From contig NC_052027.1 in the NCBI RefSeq assembly GCF_015832195.1, positions 7,746,149 through 7,810,148 on the forward strand: a stretch of DNA of 64,000 nt. The letters run 5' to 3'. Position numbers and translations under genes: made by a program. Position 1 is the first letter of the stretch; each line of letters begins with the position of its first letter. The notes under the pieces are model-generated. The model had not been told where the DNA came from and made no database searches. It was given only the letters and a program-made list of their open reading frames with translations. This DNA is from Motacilla alba alba (Eukaryota; Chordata; Aves; Passeriformes; Motacillidae). Below are positions 54,869 to 64,000 of this stretch, piece after piece.

Positions 54869-54933
54869 GTACAGGGGGGTTGTAAGCCTTGTACGCAGGG
54901 GTCCAAGTTTTGTACATGGGGGTCAAGAGTTTT
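54869..54933 (+). repeat. Three 21-22 bp direct repeats in the LTR U3
   Basis: Three adjacent units begin at 54869, 54891 and 54912. Each opens with GTAC, has a G-run four to six bases later, and ends in a pyrimidine-rich CTT or TTTT. Units 2 and 3 are most alike. Direct repeats of this size upstream of a TATA box are typical of retroviral U3 enhancers. That role here is inferred from position only. Confidence 0.75.
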
Positions 54934-55100
54934 AAGATGGAGGGATTTGGGTGTGCCCTGTCCTCTTTCTTTCTCCTTCCTAGCCTCCATGTCTTTGGTG
55001 ATGTTGGCACTCACAGATTGGTTTAGAGTAGAAAGTCACTATTCAATATAGATGATAGGCATTGGGGAAAAAGTATAAACATGTAACACGTAATGTGTGA

Positions 55101-55107
55101 TATAAAA
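55101..55107 (+). promoter_or_regulatory. LTR TATA box
   Basis: TATAAAA stands 96 bp before the AATAAA signal, within the element's inverted-repeat ends. Initiation about 25-30 bp downstream would put the start of R near 55130. Transcription would run on the plus strand, opposite to PTPRG. Whether it is active cannot be judged from sequence. Confidence 0.6.
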
Positions 55108-55202
55108 GATGGCACCAGCCCCCTGGGAGGGCAGTGTGCCTTTGTCTGACCTGCTGAACGGGCCACAGCAGTTCAGGGAGAAGAATCTTTTAGATAACCA
55201 AC

Positions 55203-55208
55203 AATAAA
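55203..55208 (+). terminator. LTR polyadenylation signal
   Basis: A canonical AATAAA lies about 75 bp after the inferred start site and is followed some 40 bp later by a T-rich stretch. This fits an R-U5 boundary near 55220-55245. Confidence 0.6.
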
Positions 55209-55837
55209 CTACCTTGAGACCAGACAACAGAAGACTACTGAGTCTTTCTTTGAAGGCACGGGTTGGAAGAGGGACTTTTTCATCTTTCGGGGTCACCCCA
55301 ATCCGGGGCACAAAACCCCACACCAAAGGATCTGGATGGGACTCTTCCTTTCTCCAGCAGACATGTGACTTTTGACACAGAATAAAAACCTGGCACCTGT
55401 ATCCCCTAGCAGCTGGAATGCCCAGCCCTGCCCCTCTCACTGCTCCCCCTGCGAGGGAGCCCAGCGTGGCAGATCTGCTCCTTGTGCAGGCAGGGGCTGC
55501 TTGTCAAGGATCATAATGATGAAAAACTGTAAATCTGCAACACCTCATTCTGCAAGATGGAGACACTTATTGGGAAAGGGGAGAGATGGGGCAATTCCTG
55601 GGGCAGGGATGCTGAAAAAAAGATTATCTTCTGAGCAGTGACTGCAAAGATACAAAGAAGCTACCTGACGTAACTGAAATAATGGAAATAATTCTACATC
55701 TACTGCATCAACTGCAGTACTGGCCTGGCCCAGCCATTTCATACAAAGACTCTGCTTATATCCTGCAACTAGAATTCTCATTCATTCCTTGATTATTTCA
55801 TGCTTGGACTATTGCAATAATGTTTGTGCCAAGTTAC

Positions 55838-55850
55838 TTTTTTTTTTTTT
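55838..55850. repeat. Poly-T run (13)
   Basis: Thirteen consecutive T bases about 520 bp right of the LTR, with no element attached. Confidence 0.8.
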
Positions 55851-56742
55851 AACCACACACTACAAGGCTATTCAGAGCTTCCGTGTTTGCTTTGTTTCTC
55901 ACTGAAGTATCCTTGCTGTTCACATACTTTTTTCCTCACTGTTATTCTCCTATATGTGTTCAGTTACATATGAAATCCAGATTGGAACTTCAATATATCA
56001 CTGTAATCATTCAAGAACCTCAAAAACAGCAGACTCGAACTTTCTGAGTATTCTCCAGTCCATTTGCTGAGCTTGTATCACAGCTGCTACCCAAATAATC
56101 CATCTTTCTTTTGCATGCTTAAAATATATGCATTTCACGTGTTCTTATGTCTGAAGAACTTCAGATATTTTGTCCTGGTGCTTATTTCAGTGCCTAGAGA
56201 TCAACTAAATTGACAACTTTTTTTCTGCACTTTAGCACATTCTCAGTCCTTTGAAACAGTGCACTGGTTGTTGTAATTCCAGAGGTTTTCCACAAATGTC
56301 CCAGTGTTCACATTGAAAGAAAATGCAACAAAAAGCACAGCACATTTAAAGAAGTGAGAGGTCTCCCCTCCCCAGCTAAAGCAGCTCTTTGTGCTCCCTC
56401 ATGTGAGGGGAGATCACCACAGTTGGGATTGCAGCAGTGCAAAGTAAAAATGCTTGTGATACTGGAACAACTGTATCTGAAGCTTTGAAGATTTTATCTG
56501 GCATCTGTTGCTGTTATTTTATACTTCTGTGCTGTGCTAGGGAAAAAAAATTCATGAAAGAGTGAAAGTTGAGGGACTGGCTCCTTGCACATCTCCTATT
56601 TCAGCCTCTCAAAGCTGTTCATCTGCCAATGGCCTATCTGGTAAGAAACAGTAAAGAAAAAATTCACAACACTCAAAAATCAGAGATTTGCTTTAATGCA
56701 CTTAAGCATGAAAACCCATCAAATTCTAGTGAGAATCTTACC

Positions 56743-56761
56743 AAAAAAGAAAAAAAAAAAA
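56743..56761 (+). repeat. A-rich run (19, one G)
   Basis: Six A bases, one G, then a run of twelve A bases. Low-complexity tract with no recognisable retroposon body. Confidence 0.8.
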
Positions 56762-59700
56762 GGGAATGTCACCATATCTGCATCCAACTTTTAAAAATCC
56801 ATCAAAGCATTTCAATATAGACTGGATGTACCAGGATTGACTACAACAGTACTTGGAATAAACTGCTAGCATGGCACACAAGAAAAGGTGGCAAGAGAGA
56901 GAGTAAACAGTATTAATGGTATTCAATAATGAAATCGTGTCTGTGTCTAAGTAGAAACTAAATTACTATCTGAGGTTTCCTTAGCAGATTATTTAGAAAC
57001 TTGCCAATAGACAAACAAAGTAAATGACAAGACTCTCAATCAGGGCTGCGTTCCCCAGCAGTACAGCTTAGTAAAAATGATACAGACTACTTGGGCTGCT
57101 CCTGGCAAGGCTGGCTCTCCTCAGGGAACTGCTAATGGTAAATAACACCAGCATGATTGTGAACTCCTTACTCAGGCTATGGTTAGGAAGATGTATCCTA
57201 TTCTCTGGGAAAGCATTGTGACAACTCATTTCTTCATTCTCAGAACAGAAACAAAAGATAGTATTTTGTACTGGTTCCTTCACAGGGGCAGGATAGCTAA
57301 GGAAAGATAAAAGGAACTCTCCTTGACATCCTCTGGGTACATGCACATTTAGATGCAGATTCTGCAGACACAGATGTGCCTCGTGCACATCTGTACAGTG
57401 TCGTGGACATGAAGCCTCATGAACCAGAAACGTCAGAATACAAACAATCAAAATATACAGATGGTAATTCCTGTTTATTTGGGAAAACACACAGCAGTTG
57501 CTTTAGCTGTGCACGTTCAAAATGAGGGTTCATGCTCAGACAGTAGCAGCAAACTCTCCAGCTATGGTTTCCTGTGTTCCCCTTATGAAAGAGTGTAGCA
57601 TTGATTTCTGGAACAACTGTTCCACTAACAAGATGCATATGGAAACGAATGCCTTGCAGCTGGTTCCAGCAGGGTTCACTGAAGACTACTATTCATCTCT
57701 GATGAATGCAGATAAAAATATTCAAAGCTCAGTTTACTGATCAGATCAGATATTAATGGGAAAGTTTTTCCTACTTCTCTCAGCTTAGCTCCTCTTTAGA
57801 AAGTCAGCTCAAAGGAGTGAGAAAGCAAGAGAGCCAGAACCTCCCATTTTGACTATCCTGCATTTAAGGGAGATGAGTACTTTTACAGAGGAATGATAAC
57901 TGAGCACATGGTGTGCCAGAGTTTTGGTCAATACCAAGATTTATTATTCTGAGGGACTGAAGGAGTGAAATACTGACCACAGCAAATAGCCCATTAGTTA
58001 CCTCTCAGTTCAATAAGTCTTGATGCTTTCCTTACTATGTGCTGATTATTTCCTGTCCAATTCACATTAGCAGCTTATTTAATGAGAACAATCTAAGCAA
58101 AGAGAGAAATTCACACATTTACAAAGGATATGGCCAAGTTACATTCCATCACAAGTTAACACCATTTGCTGTTCTTTCAGGAAATAACCATTACCCATCA
58201 TTCCTGTTTTAATGCCAGCAATTGCTTTTGAGAGGAACACTCAATTCTTACATTCACCACCGGTTATATTTTAAATAATAGCATCTTAAAGGACAGCAAT
58301 AAGTGCCTAAGTGCTGTAGGACAAAACATTCACACACTGATAGTGTCCACTAGCTTGACAGCATGGCCAAAGTTCCTGTTCTTAATGGACACCTTTCCCC
58401 ACTCACAGGGTCATCTCTACTCTTGTAAAGCCTATTTTTCTTCTATTAACTTCTCCTAATGTTCACAGCAGCTGCACAAAATCTTGGGAGAGAAAGGATT
58501 CAACATTTTAGACAGAAAAAACATCAGTAAGGACATGCACAAATAACAGAAGCATCGTAGAGTGGTGCAAAGAATTTCACATAGAATAGGAGAGACTGAA
58601 GGTACAAAGACGGAAGAGATGCCTTGAACGCATCATAAGATTAAAGGAAAAAAACAACTGTATGAGGTTTTTACATGGGATTCTCTTTACAAAGCCACGA
58701 TTAGATAAACATCTAAAAAGAACGCATCTACATCCTCAGCCAACCTCTGGTTTTTTTGTTCTCTGAGAAGCCCAAATGGTTTTGATTACTCAGAAGAGTA
58801 TTTCTTGAATGAGTCAGCTCTCAGCACTGAAGCTCATCAGCAGAACAGTCATCAAGGGAGGAGGGCACACCAGCCAGTGCCAGCACCCCAGCTCAGCTGG
58901 GGAACTCCTGTGACAAAAGCACCATCGTCTACAACATCCTGCCCCAGAACACGGCAGACCCATTCCATGCCATTAATCACAAAAATTAACACTGGGAATA
59001 ATTAGACATTACATCTTTTACCTGAAGACTCAAAAAGGAGTTTCCTGATTTGGGTAAGCCCCTTCCTACTTCTGGTTTTCCACAATCTCAAGCAATGACT
59101 GTCACATTAATTTTGCACAACAGCTTTTCAAAAGAACAGGTATGAGTAGATAGAGGTCCTCCAGAGCTACCATCCCTTAAGGTACAGCCATCTGTGTTAG
59201 CATCTCACATTGTAACCTCCTAAGGCCCTAACCCTGAAGCTACTCATTTTTTGGCCTCCTGCAAGGCAAACTAGGGTCTGCTCAGATTACCAGCAAAGTG
59301 TTCTGAGCCCTGCCAGATGCAACACTTGACACTGAGAGGCATCTTTGAAGGTCTGGAATATTATGCTCTGTGAAGAAGCAAACGTTACACAAGGGAGGGT
59401 CAAGTCAGAAAGCCCTGGATCTAGCAGATGTTTCAGCAGCGTATTTCTGTAGGCTTTTGTTTCAAGTATTGTTTTGGTTTTTTGTTTAAAAACTAGTTTA
59501 CGTATTTACAAAAATATGTTCACACTGATGAAAAAGCACCTGAACTGCTACTAACTGTCACTCTGATGGGTACTAGAAACAAACTGAGCTCTGTGGCAAT
59601 TATAAATATGTGCTAAAAATAATTTCAAACCTGTCCATTCAGTGGTCAGCCTAACAGAAAAGATGAGTTGGAAAAGCAAAGACTGCAGTGAAACACATTC

Positions 59701-62246
59701 AGGATCCACAGCTGCTTCTTGTGACCGTGCTGTGCCTATTCCACATTTCTGTTGCACTACAAGTAACTTGGGCCAGTCCCAGTTTAGGAAGTCCTTGGCA
59801 AACTCTAAGACACAATCATGTCAAAACTTACAATACTACTATAAATAACAGAATAAATCCTTTGCCAAAACACACGAATACACATGCACAGAGAATTCCC
59901 CCTAGAAATGTCAGTTGAGCTCCTCAAAAATCCTAAAAAGAACATCTAGGAAATGACAGTCTCTGCTGAGTTTTGCTGTTCCTATTTAAAGACAAGCTAG
60001 TCTTCTGTTTTCAGCATTTGCTCACTTCTGAATTTGGTTTAAAGAGCTGCTAGCAGAGACTTAATGAAGTTTCTTCTAAAGGGCTGACTGTGTTTCCTGC
60101 TGTCTTTTTGACAGAACCCATTCAAAATGGGCCTTCTTCATTTAATTATCTAGTCTTTACTTTTGCAAGTTTTATTTCTGAACTAGAAATTATAGTCAGA
60201 ATTGTGTCTGTAGACGACAGGGTTATTTTACAAGGCTTAAAATCCTTTCATTTCCAGTGAAAGGAGAAGTGTGGTGCAGCTCTGTGCACAAGGCACTGGA
60301 GCTCACATCCACAGGCACCTTTAGGGATGTGGGTACCTCATACAAACGTTACAGGTCTGAGGGTTGTTCAACACCTGATCAATGAATGAAGTTTCTCCTC
60401 TCAACACTCTTGTGCCTGAGAGGATCAATATAACCAGGCAGCACAGGGTAATGCTACAGATCACTCATAAAACGAGGAAAATTCCTGATCTCCTGAGCTC
60501 CTAGACCATTCACCCTCCACAAGAGCTCCAAGCAGCACAAAGGTCTCCTACAGGCTACTGAGGAAATAATCTAAAAGCACAGTATAGGACAGATATATCC
60601 TGTGGAAGATGGATATTTGAGGGCTCTTTGCAACATGGCTGTGCCCTTTTCCCACCCCCAAGCAGGAAAACCACAACTGGCCGCCTGCTTTTGGACCTCT
60701 CCACCCCCAACTCAGGATTTATTACAGAAATCTTAAGCCCAAAAATACAAAAGCTCTGCAAGCAGGCAGGCACAGCCATAAAAAGAGAGAGACCTAGGCT
60801 GCTGTAAATCAGTTCTACTCAACTGAAACCAATACAAAGCCATAGCTCAGCCTAACACACATGGTCTGTGCTGGGGCTCAGCAGAAGCTGAGGGGGCTGC
60901 CAGGGGCTGTCCTGGTCTTGTTTACTCCCTTTGGCCAAGTCCCTTAGAAGGAACTCCAGGCTCACCAGCCCTCAGCCCAGCAGAGCCTCCTTCCCTGCCC
61001 GTAATTGCTGGGGCTGGGCCAGCAGCTGTTGTGCAAATAACTGGAGGGGAGCTGGCCTGACCATCTGAGGATAGGGAAGGGAAGCAGCCTACCAGATAAT
61101 GCCTGTAAAAGAGCTTGGAAACCACTGGCACAGGCTAATTGCTTACTGCAGAGTGAAGTTTCCCCTCTCTGTAGGCTCATTTGATGTAAACTTCCTAGGC
61201 ATGTCCAAAACCCTACCCACAGGACAAATGTTAGTACATTAAGTGCTTAGCCAAGCCCTGCTCAGGGTTCCTGGGAAATATTCTGGGGAATGAAGAAGCA
61301 AGGAGAAAGAAACAGATAGCATGATCATCCTCCTCACTGTGCTCAGCTAGAAACAAACATCTGTCTGGTGTCTGGGCTCTGCCACCCACCATTTATTCCC
61401 ATTTTCAACCTAAACACAGAAGCTCAGCACTTTCATAACTTCTGGTCCCCTCAGTGAGCAAATATGAACAAAATGGCATCAGGTAAGAGAGGCTGAACTG
61501 GCTGAAAATCAAAAGTGGTCATTTGCCCTACATTACTGAAATGTTTAGATTTATTTTGCTTGCCTGACCCCATTTGCAAATGAGATAGATTGTATTTTGA
61601 CATCTAATAGAGATAACTTGTGTATATTGATGGAAAAACCTTCTACACTTACCTATAATCATTCATTCCCAATGAAATAAATGGTCTGGATAAAAGAGGG
61701 GTGTTGGCAGTCAAAAAGTAACAGTTGCATATTTATATCAGCATTCAGACCTCTTAGAAAGTAATATTTTTCCTTCACCTAAAACTAGCCCTGCACAACA
61801 ACCCTCTTGGACAAGCAACAAATGTCTCAAACATATCTCAGCTCTTCCAGAAAAGCACACACAAGTTCAATATAATGCTTGAAATCTTCATAAAAACTTG
61901 TTATATATTGGATATCTTCCACACAGTCAACATAGCTATTAACACCATTTCTAGAACACAGCAACCAGCAAATCAAAGACATCATTCTGAAGTGTATTTT
62001 TATTTGAGGTATTTCAAAATTGTGCAGGTACACATGCTCTTCCATAAGACTTTATGAAAGCAATAGGAAAAAAAATAAAATACCCTTCCAGTATCCTATA
62101 TTTTCAGCACCACACATCCTGGCTTGATGCACTGACAAGTCTCATTGTTGTCATTATAGACTACCACAAAAACACATACATAAAACCAAATAATTGTAAA
62201 AATTGTGTTGGTTTTTTGGTTGTTTTTTTTTTCTTTTACTCTGGAG

Positions 62247-62250
<4 letters not shown>

Positions 62251-62287
<37 letters not shown>
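62251..62287. repeat. (AT)18 microsatellite
   Basis: An uninterrupted AT run of 37 bases lies about 330 nt downstream of the exon 2 donor in the direction of PTPRG transcription. A T-rich stretch (62222-62237) is just beside it. Confidence 0.95.
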
Positions 62288-62289
<2 letters not shown>

Positions 62290-62614
62290 TGCTTACAGTC
62301 TTCCTAGAAGGTGCAAAATGGTAAGCAAATGGTGAGCTTGGTACTGATTAGACCAGAAGAGCAAAGAAAGGTCTGGGAGCATGGCTGACCAAAGGTACGT
62401 CAAGAAACAAAAACAAGACTGAAAGAAGGAGGAGAATAAAATGGCAGAAATGCAAGAAAGGCAGGCATGTGTACAGGGGGAATTTGCAAGGAAGGCAGAA
62501 GTAGGAAAATACACTGTAAAACTAATATAAACTGAGCACATTAGTAATAAAAAGGAAGTACACAATTTGATTCTGGAGACATTTCATGTTTTAGTGCTCT
62601 GGAGAAGACAAGTC

Positions 62615-62620
62615 ACTCAC
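62615..62620 (-). other. PTPRG: 5' splice site (donor) of PTPRG intron 2
   Basis: On the minus strand the exon ends in CTCGG and is followed directly by GTGAGT, a strong U1-type donor. It splits a codon after its first base (phase 1). The next residue in PTPRG is glycine or alanine, and the G supplied by this exon fits either. Confidence 0.88.
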
Positions 62621-62725
62621 CCGAGTATGCCCAGTAAGGATCCCCTGAAGCCTTTCTCCTGCGGATCTGCACAGAACTCCCATGTCTGCTCTCATGCAGA
62701 GAGCCCACGTAACCCTCGGTCAGAG
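62621..62725 (-). CDS. PTPRG: PTPRG exon 2 (receptor-type tyrosine phosphatase gamma, partial)
   Basis: Seen: on the minus strand a 105-bp segment is bounded by a pyrimidine-rich acceptor ending in CAG and a GTGAGT donor. One frame is stop-free: two bases finish a codon begun in the previous exon, 34 full codons follow, and one base starts the next codon (phase 1-1). It includes [15 protein letters not shown] and, nearer the end, [14 protein letters not shown]. The other two frames hit stops. Known: vertebrate PTPRG is a single-pass membrane tyrosine phosphatase whose ectodomain has a carbonic-anhydrase-like domain followed by fibronectin type III, and whose cytosolic part has two phosphatase domains. 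Its N-terminus has this sequence just after the signal peptide, and the YWAYSG motif opens the carbonic-anhydrase-like domain. The paralogue PTPRZ1 also begins that domain with a similar motif, but the long match upstream of it favours PTPRG. Relative to the mammalian protein as I recall it, a few residues differ (about GSLHES for GALHEN), as expected for a bird orthologue. Only this exon is in the window. Confidence 0.93.
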
Positions 62726-62756
62726 CTGGCAAGAAAAGAAGCAGGAATGGTTAAGA
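62726..62756 (-). other. PTPRG: 3' splice site and branch-point region of PTPRG intron 1
   Basis: Reading the minus strand, exon 2 is preceded by a run of about 20 bases that is almost all C and T and ends in TTGCCAG. About 25 nt upstream of the junction is CTTAAC, which fits the yUnAy branch-point pattern (likely branch A at about 62751). Spacing and composition are those of a strong vertebrate acceptor. This supports placing the exon start at 62725 on the minus strand. Confidence 0.85.
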
Positions 62757-64000
62757 AAGTGGTATTGGCTCCCTGGAGTTTGCAGAGTGAAGCTTCAATC
62801 TTTGCTGAGCACGGACTACAAACCAGAGACTGCTTAAAAGAATTTACCAGGCTGAAACCTCCCCCCAGCCAAAGGAGAAGCCAGGACTCACTGATGCCAT
62901 TATTCTGGTCTGGATGCCTGTACAACTCCAGTAATTTCCATAAGGAAATTCTGATGTACACAAACAAACGATATGAACCTTGACATATGACCAAACTTTC
63001 TCTGTTTAGACCCAGAAGATAAGTTTACTTTGCCAATGTCTACCAAACTATGTCTGTCAAAACACCCAGTGTGCCATACCAATGGCTTACAGCATGAAAG
63101 GCAGAGAACAGGAATGGAGAAATTTTTGTAAAACTCCACAAGGTGTTAAATTCAAGTAAACCAGAAAAAAAACCCCACATCCTACCCCTACCCACCTACA
63201 TTCCATCCCAGGACTTTTTCCTTTATACCTCAAATAATTTTTATTTTTTTCTTTTGTAAAGGAATGAATTGCTCCCATGATGATGTGGGGTATTTGGGCT
63301 TTTTATGTGCACATTTGGTTTATTGTTTCTATGCATCTGATTGAACCAACGTGGAGGTGTGTAAATTCACAAATGTCAGTAGAAAGTCTGTAATAAATTC
63401 AACTACATTTTTCAGAGCACCATAATAAATGCACACAAACAAAAACCACCTTAGATCCATAGACATGCGGAATGAGGAACAAGTATGCACCAAATGGCTT
63501 TATGGAAATTTAAGCCCAACTTCTCCCAAACCACTTATTTGATCAGTAAGAAACTAGCTGAATAATTCAAATTAAACCCTCAGAAAACCCCATGAAGCAC
63601 TGCTACCCGTATGCAGTCACCAAGTGCTGCATTCCCTTCTATTCCCAAGCCAATTACAGCTGGGCTGGAGAGAAGCCTGGAACAGGACTTTATTGAACAT
63701 CATGCACCAGTAACTCAGAATTTGCCTTTCTTTCCCTTTGAAAAAGCTTCTGGGAGGCTCTTGCACCACAGCAGCAGAGAGCCTGCTGTGCCCAAAGTTA
63801 TCCATGAGTGCTGCACAGCTCTGGGTACAACCTTCCCTCTGCAATGTGGATTTCTGCACGTTTTGGAACCCCAAAGTGGAAGGAAAAGTCGTGCAATTTC
63901 AGGAAAGGCAGTACAGGTTTGCCCCTGCCAAATCATCTCTTGTGCGAGCAAAGGTACTAATTGTGCCATTTGAATGAGTTTTCCACATTCCTTGGCAACT
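62726..64000 (-). other. PTPRG: 3' end of PTPRG intron 1
   Basis: This stretch is upstream of exon 2 on the minus strand, so it is the tail of intron 1. It is AT-rich and has no CpG-rich first exon or signal-peptide frame, so exon 1 and the promoter lie beyond the window. Open frames around 63.6-63.97 kb on both strands overlap each other and look like chance. Apart from the acceptor region I see nothing further in it. Confidence 0.75.

Larger units (their letters stand above)
54743..55320 (+). mobile_element. Solo LTR of an avian endogenous retrovirus
   Basis: A 578-bp element starts TG and ends CA. Its ends are perfect inverted repeats (TGGGGTTTTG / CAAAACCCCA, extended by one G/C pair outside). 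On the plus strand it has the order of an LTR: a U3 part with 22-bp direct repeats (54869-54933), a TATA box TATAAAA at 55101-55107, a polyadenylation signal AATAAA at 55203-55208, and a short U5 ending in a GGGGTCACCCC-type block. No primer-binding site or retroviral gene follows on either side, so this is a solo LTR left by LTR-LTR recombination. The body resembles songbird LTR families (TguLTR5-like from memory; the family name is unverified). Flanks are CACG and CACC, so a clean target-site duplication is not evident. It lies in PTPRG intron 2, antisense to the gene. Confidence 0.82.
55321..62250. other. Intronic sequence between the LTR and the exon 2 region
   Basis: Unique sequence with two short homopolymer runs. 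No retroviral coding or primer-binding sequence continues from the LTR. A GC-richer patch at 60.84-61.09 kb has only chance frames. Confidence 0.65.
1..62620 (-). other. PTPRG: 5' part of PTPRG intron 2 (over 62 kb, continues off the left edge)
   Basis: Everything downstream of the exon 2 donor on the minus strand is intronic. I searched the reverse complement for the next coding segment of the carbonic-anhydrase-like domain (patterns for GPEHW, SPID and WMKN-type peptides) and found none, so the intron extends off the left edge. In mammals, introns 1 and 2 of PTPRG are each very large, over 100 kb as I recall, so a window holding one exon is expected. No nested protein-coding gene was recognised on either strand. 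Features inside the intron are listed separately. Confidence 0.8.

Noticed and set aside
62567..62983. 138-codon plus-strand ORF across the PTPRG exon
   Set aside because: It is the antisense shadow of exon 2. The minus-strand frame explains the sequence and has proper splice sites.
1..64000. microRNA, snoRNA, tRNA, U6 or 5S genes
   Set aside because: I looked for familiar mature microRNA seeds, tRNA A/B boxes with a closing acceptor stem, and snRNA starts. Only the degenerate SINE at 25.5 kb showed tRNA-like boxes.

Overview
This is vertebrate nuclear DNA, most likely from a bird and probably a songbird. It is AT-rich and overwhelmingly non-coding. Interspersed repeats are sparse, and no CR1 LINE tail was recognised by eye. 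Its one recent insertion is a solo LTR that resembles songbird endogenous retrovirus LTRs. No bacterial-style genes, operons, CRISPR arrays or intact mobile-element genes are present. Almost every open frame is a short chance frame, and none over 60 codons matches a protein I recognise.

The only protein-coding piece I can support is one 105-bp exon on the minus strand at 62621-62725. It has a strong acceptor and donor. Its only stop-free frame reads as the N-terminal ectodomain of receptor-type tyrosine phosphatase gamma (PTPRG), just at the start of the carbonic-anhydrase-like domain. It corresponds to exon 2. The rest of the window is therefore intronic: 62726-64000 is the 3' end of intron 1, and 1-62620 is the 5' part of intron 2, at least 62 kb long. 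I looked for the next exon (start of the carbonic-anhydrase-like core) on the minus strand and did not find it.

Layout, left to right. 1-16 kb is unique intronic sequence with a 33-bp tandem duplication at 14010-14075 and a possible conserved regulatory block at 15.5-15.87 kb. At 16.38-16.98 kb an (AGG)12 tract adjoins a GC-rich patch with overlapping chance ORFs. At 19.99-20.07 kb there is a weak MIR-like fragment beside an A-rich tract, followed by an (AT)16-(TG)n microsatellite at 20.6 kb. An ancient tRNA-derived MIR-like SINE lies at 25.5-25.76 kb. From 26 to 54 kb the sequence is mostly featureless, with small inverted repeats and one possible regulatory block at 36.0-36.66 kb. The solo LTR is at 54743-55320, antisense to PTPRG, with a triplicated 22-bp motif in its U3 part. 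An (AT)n tract at 62251-62287 lies about 330 nt into intron 2 from the exon 2 donor.

I found no undescribed biological system. The most useful results are the PTPRG exon, which gives the locus and strand of the whole window, and the well-delimited LTR with its U3 triplication. Regulatory-block calls are inferences from motif content and need alignment to other genomes.
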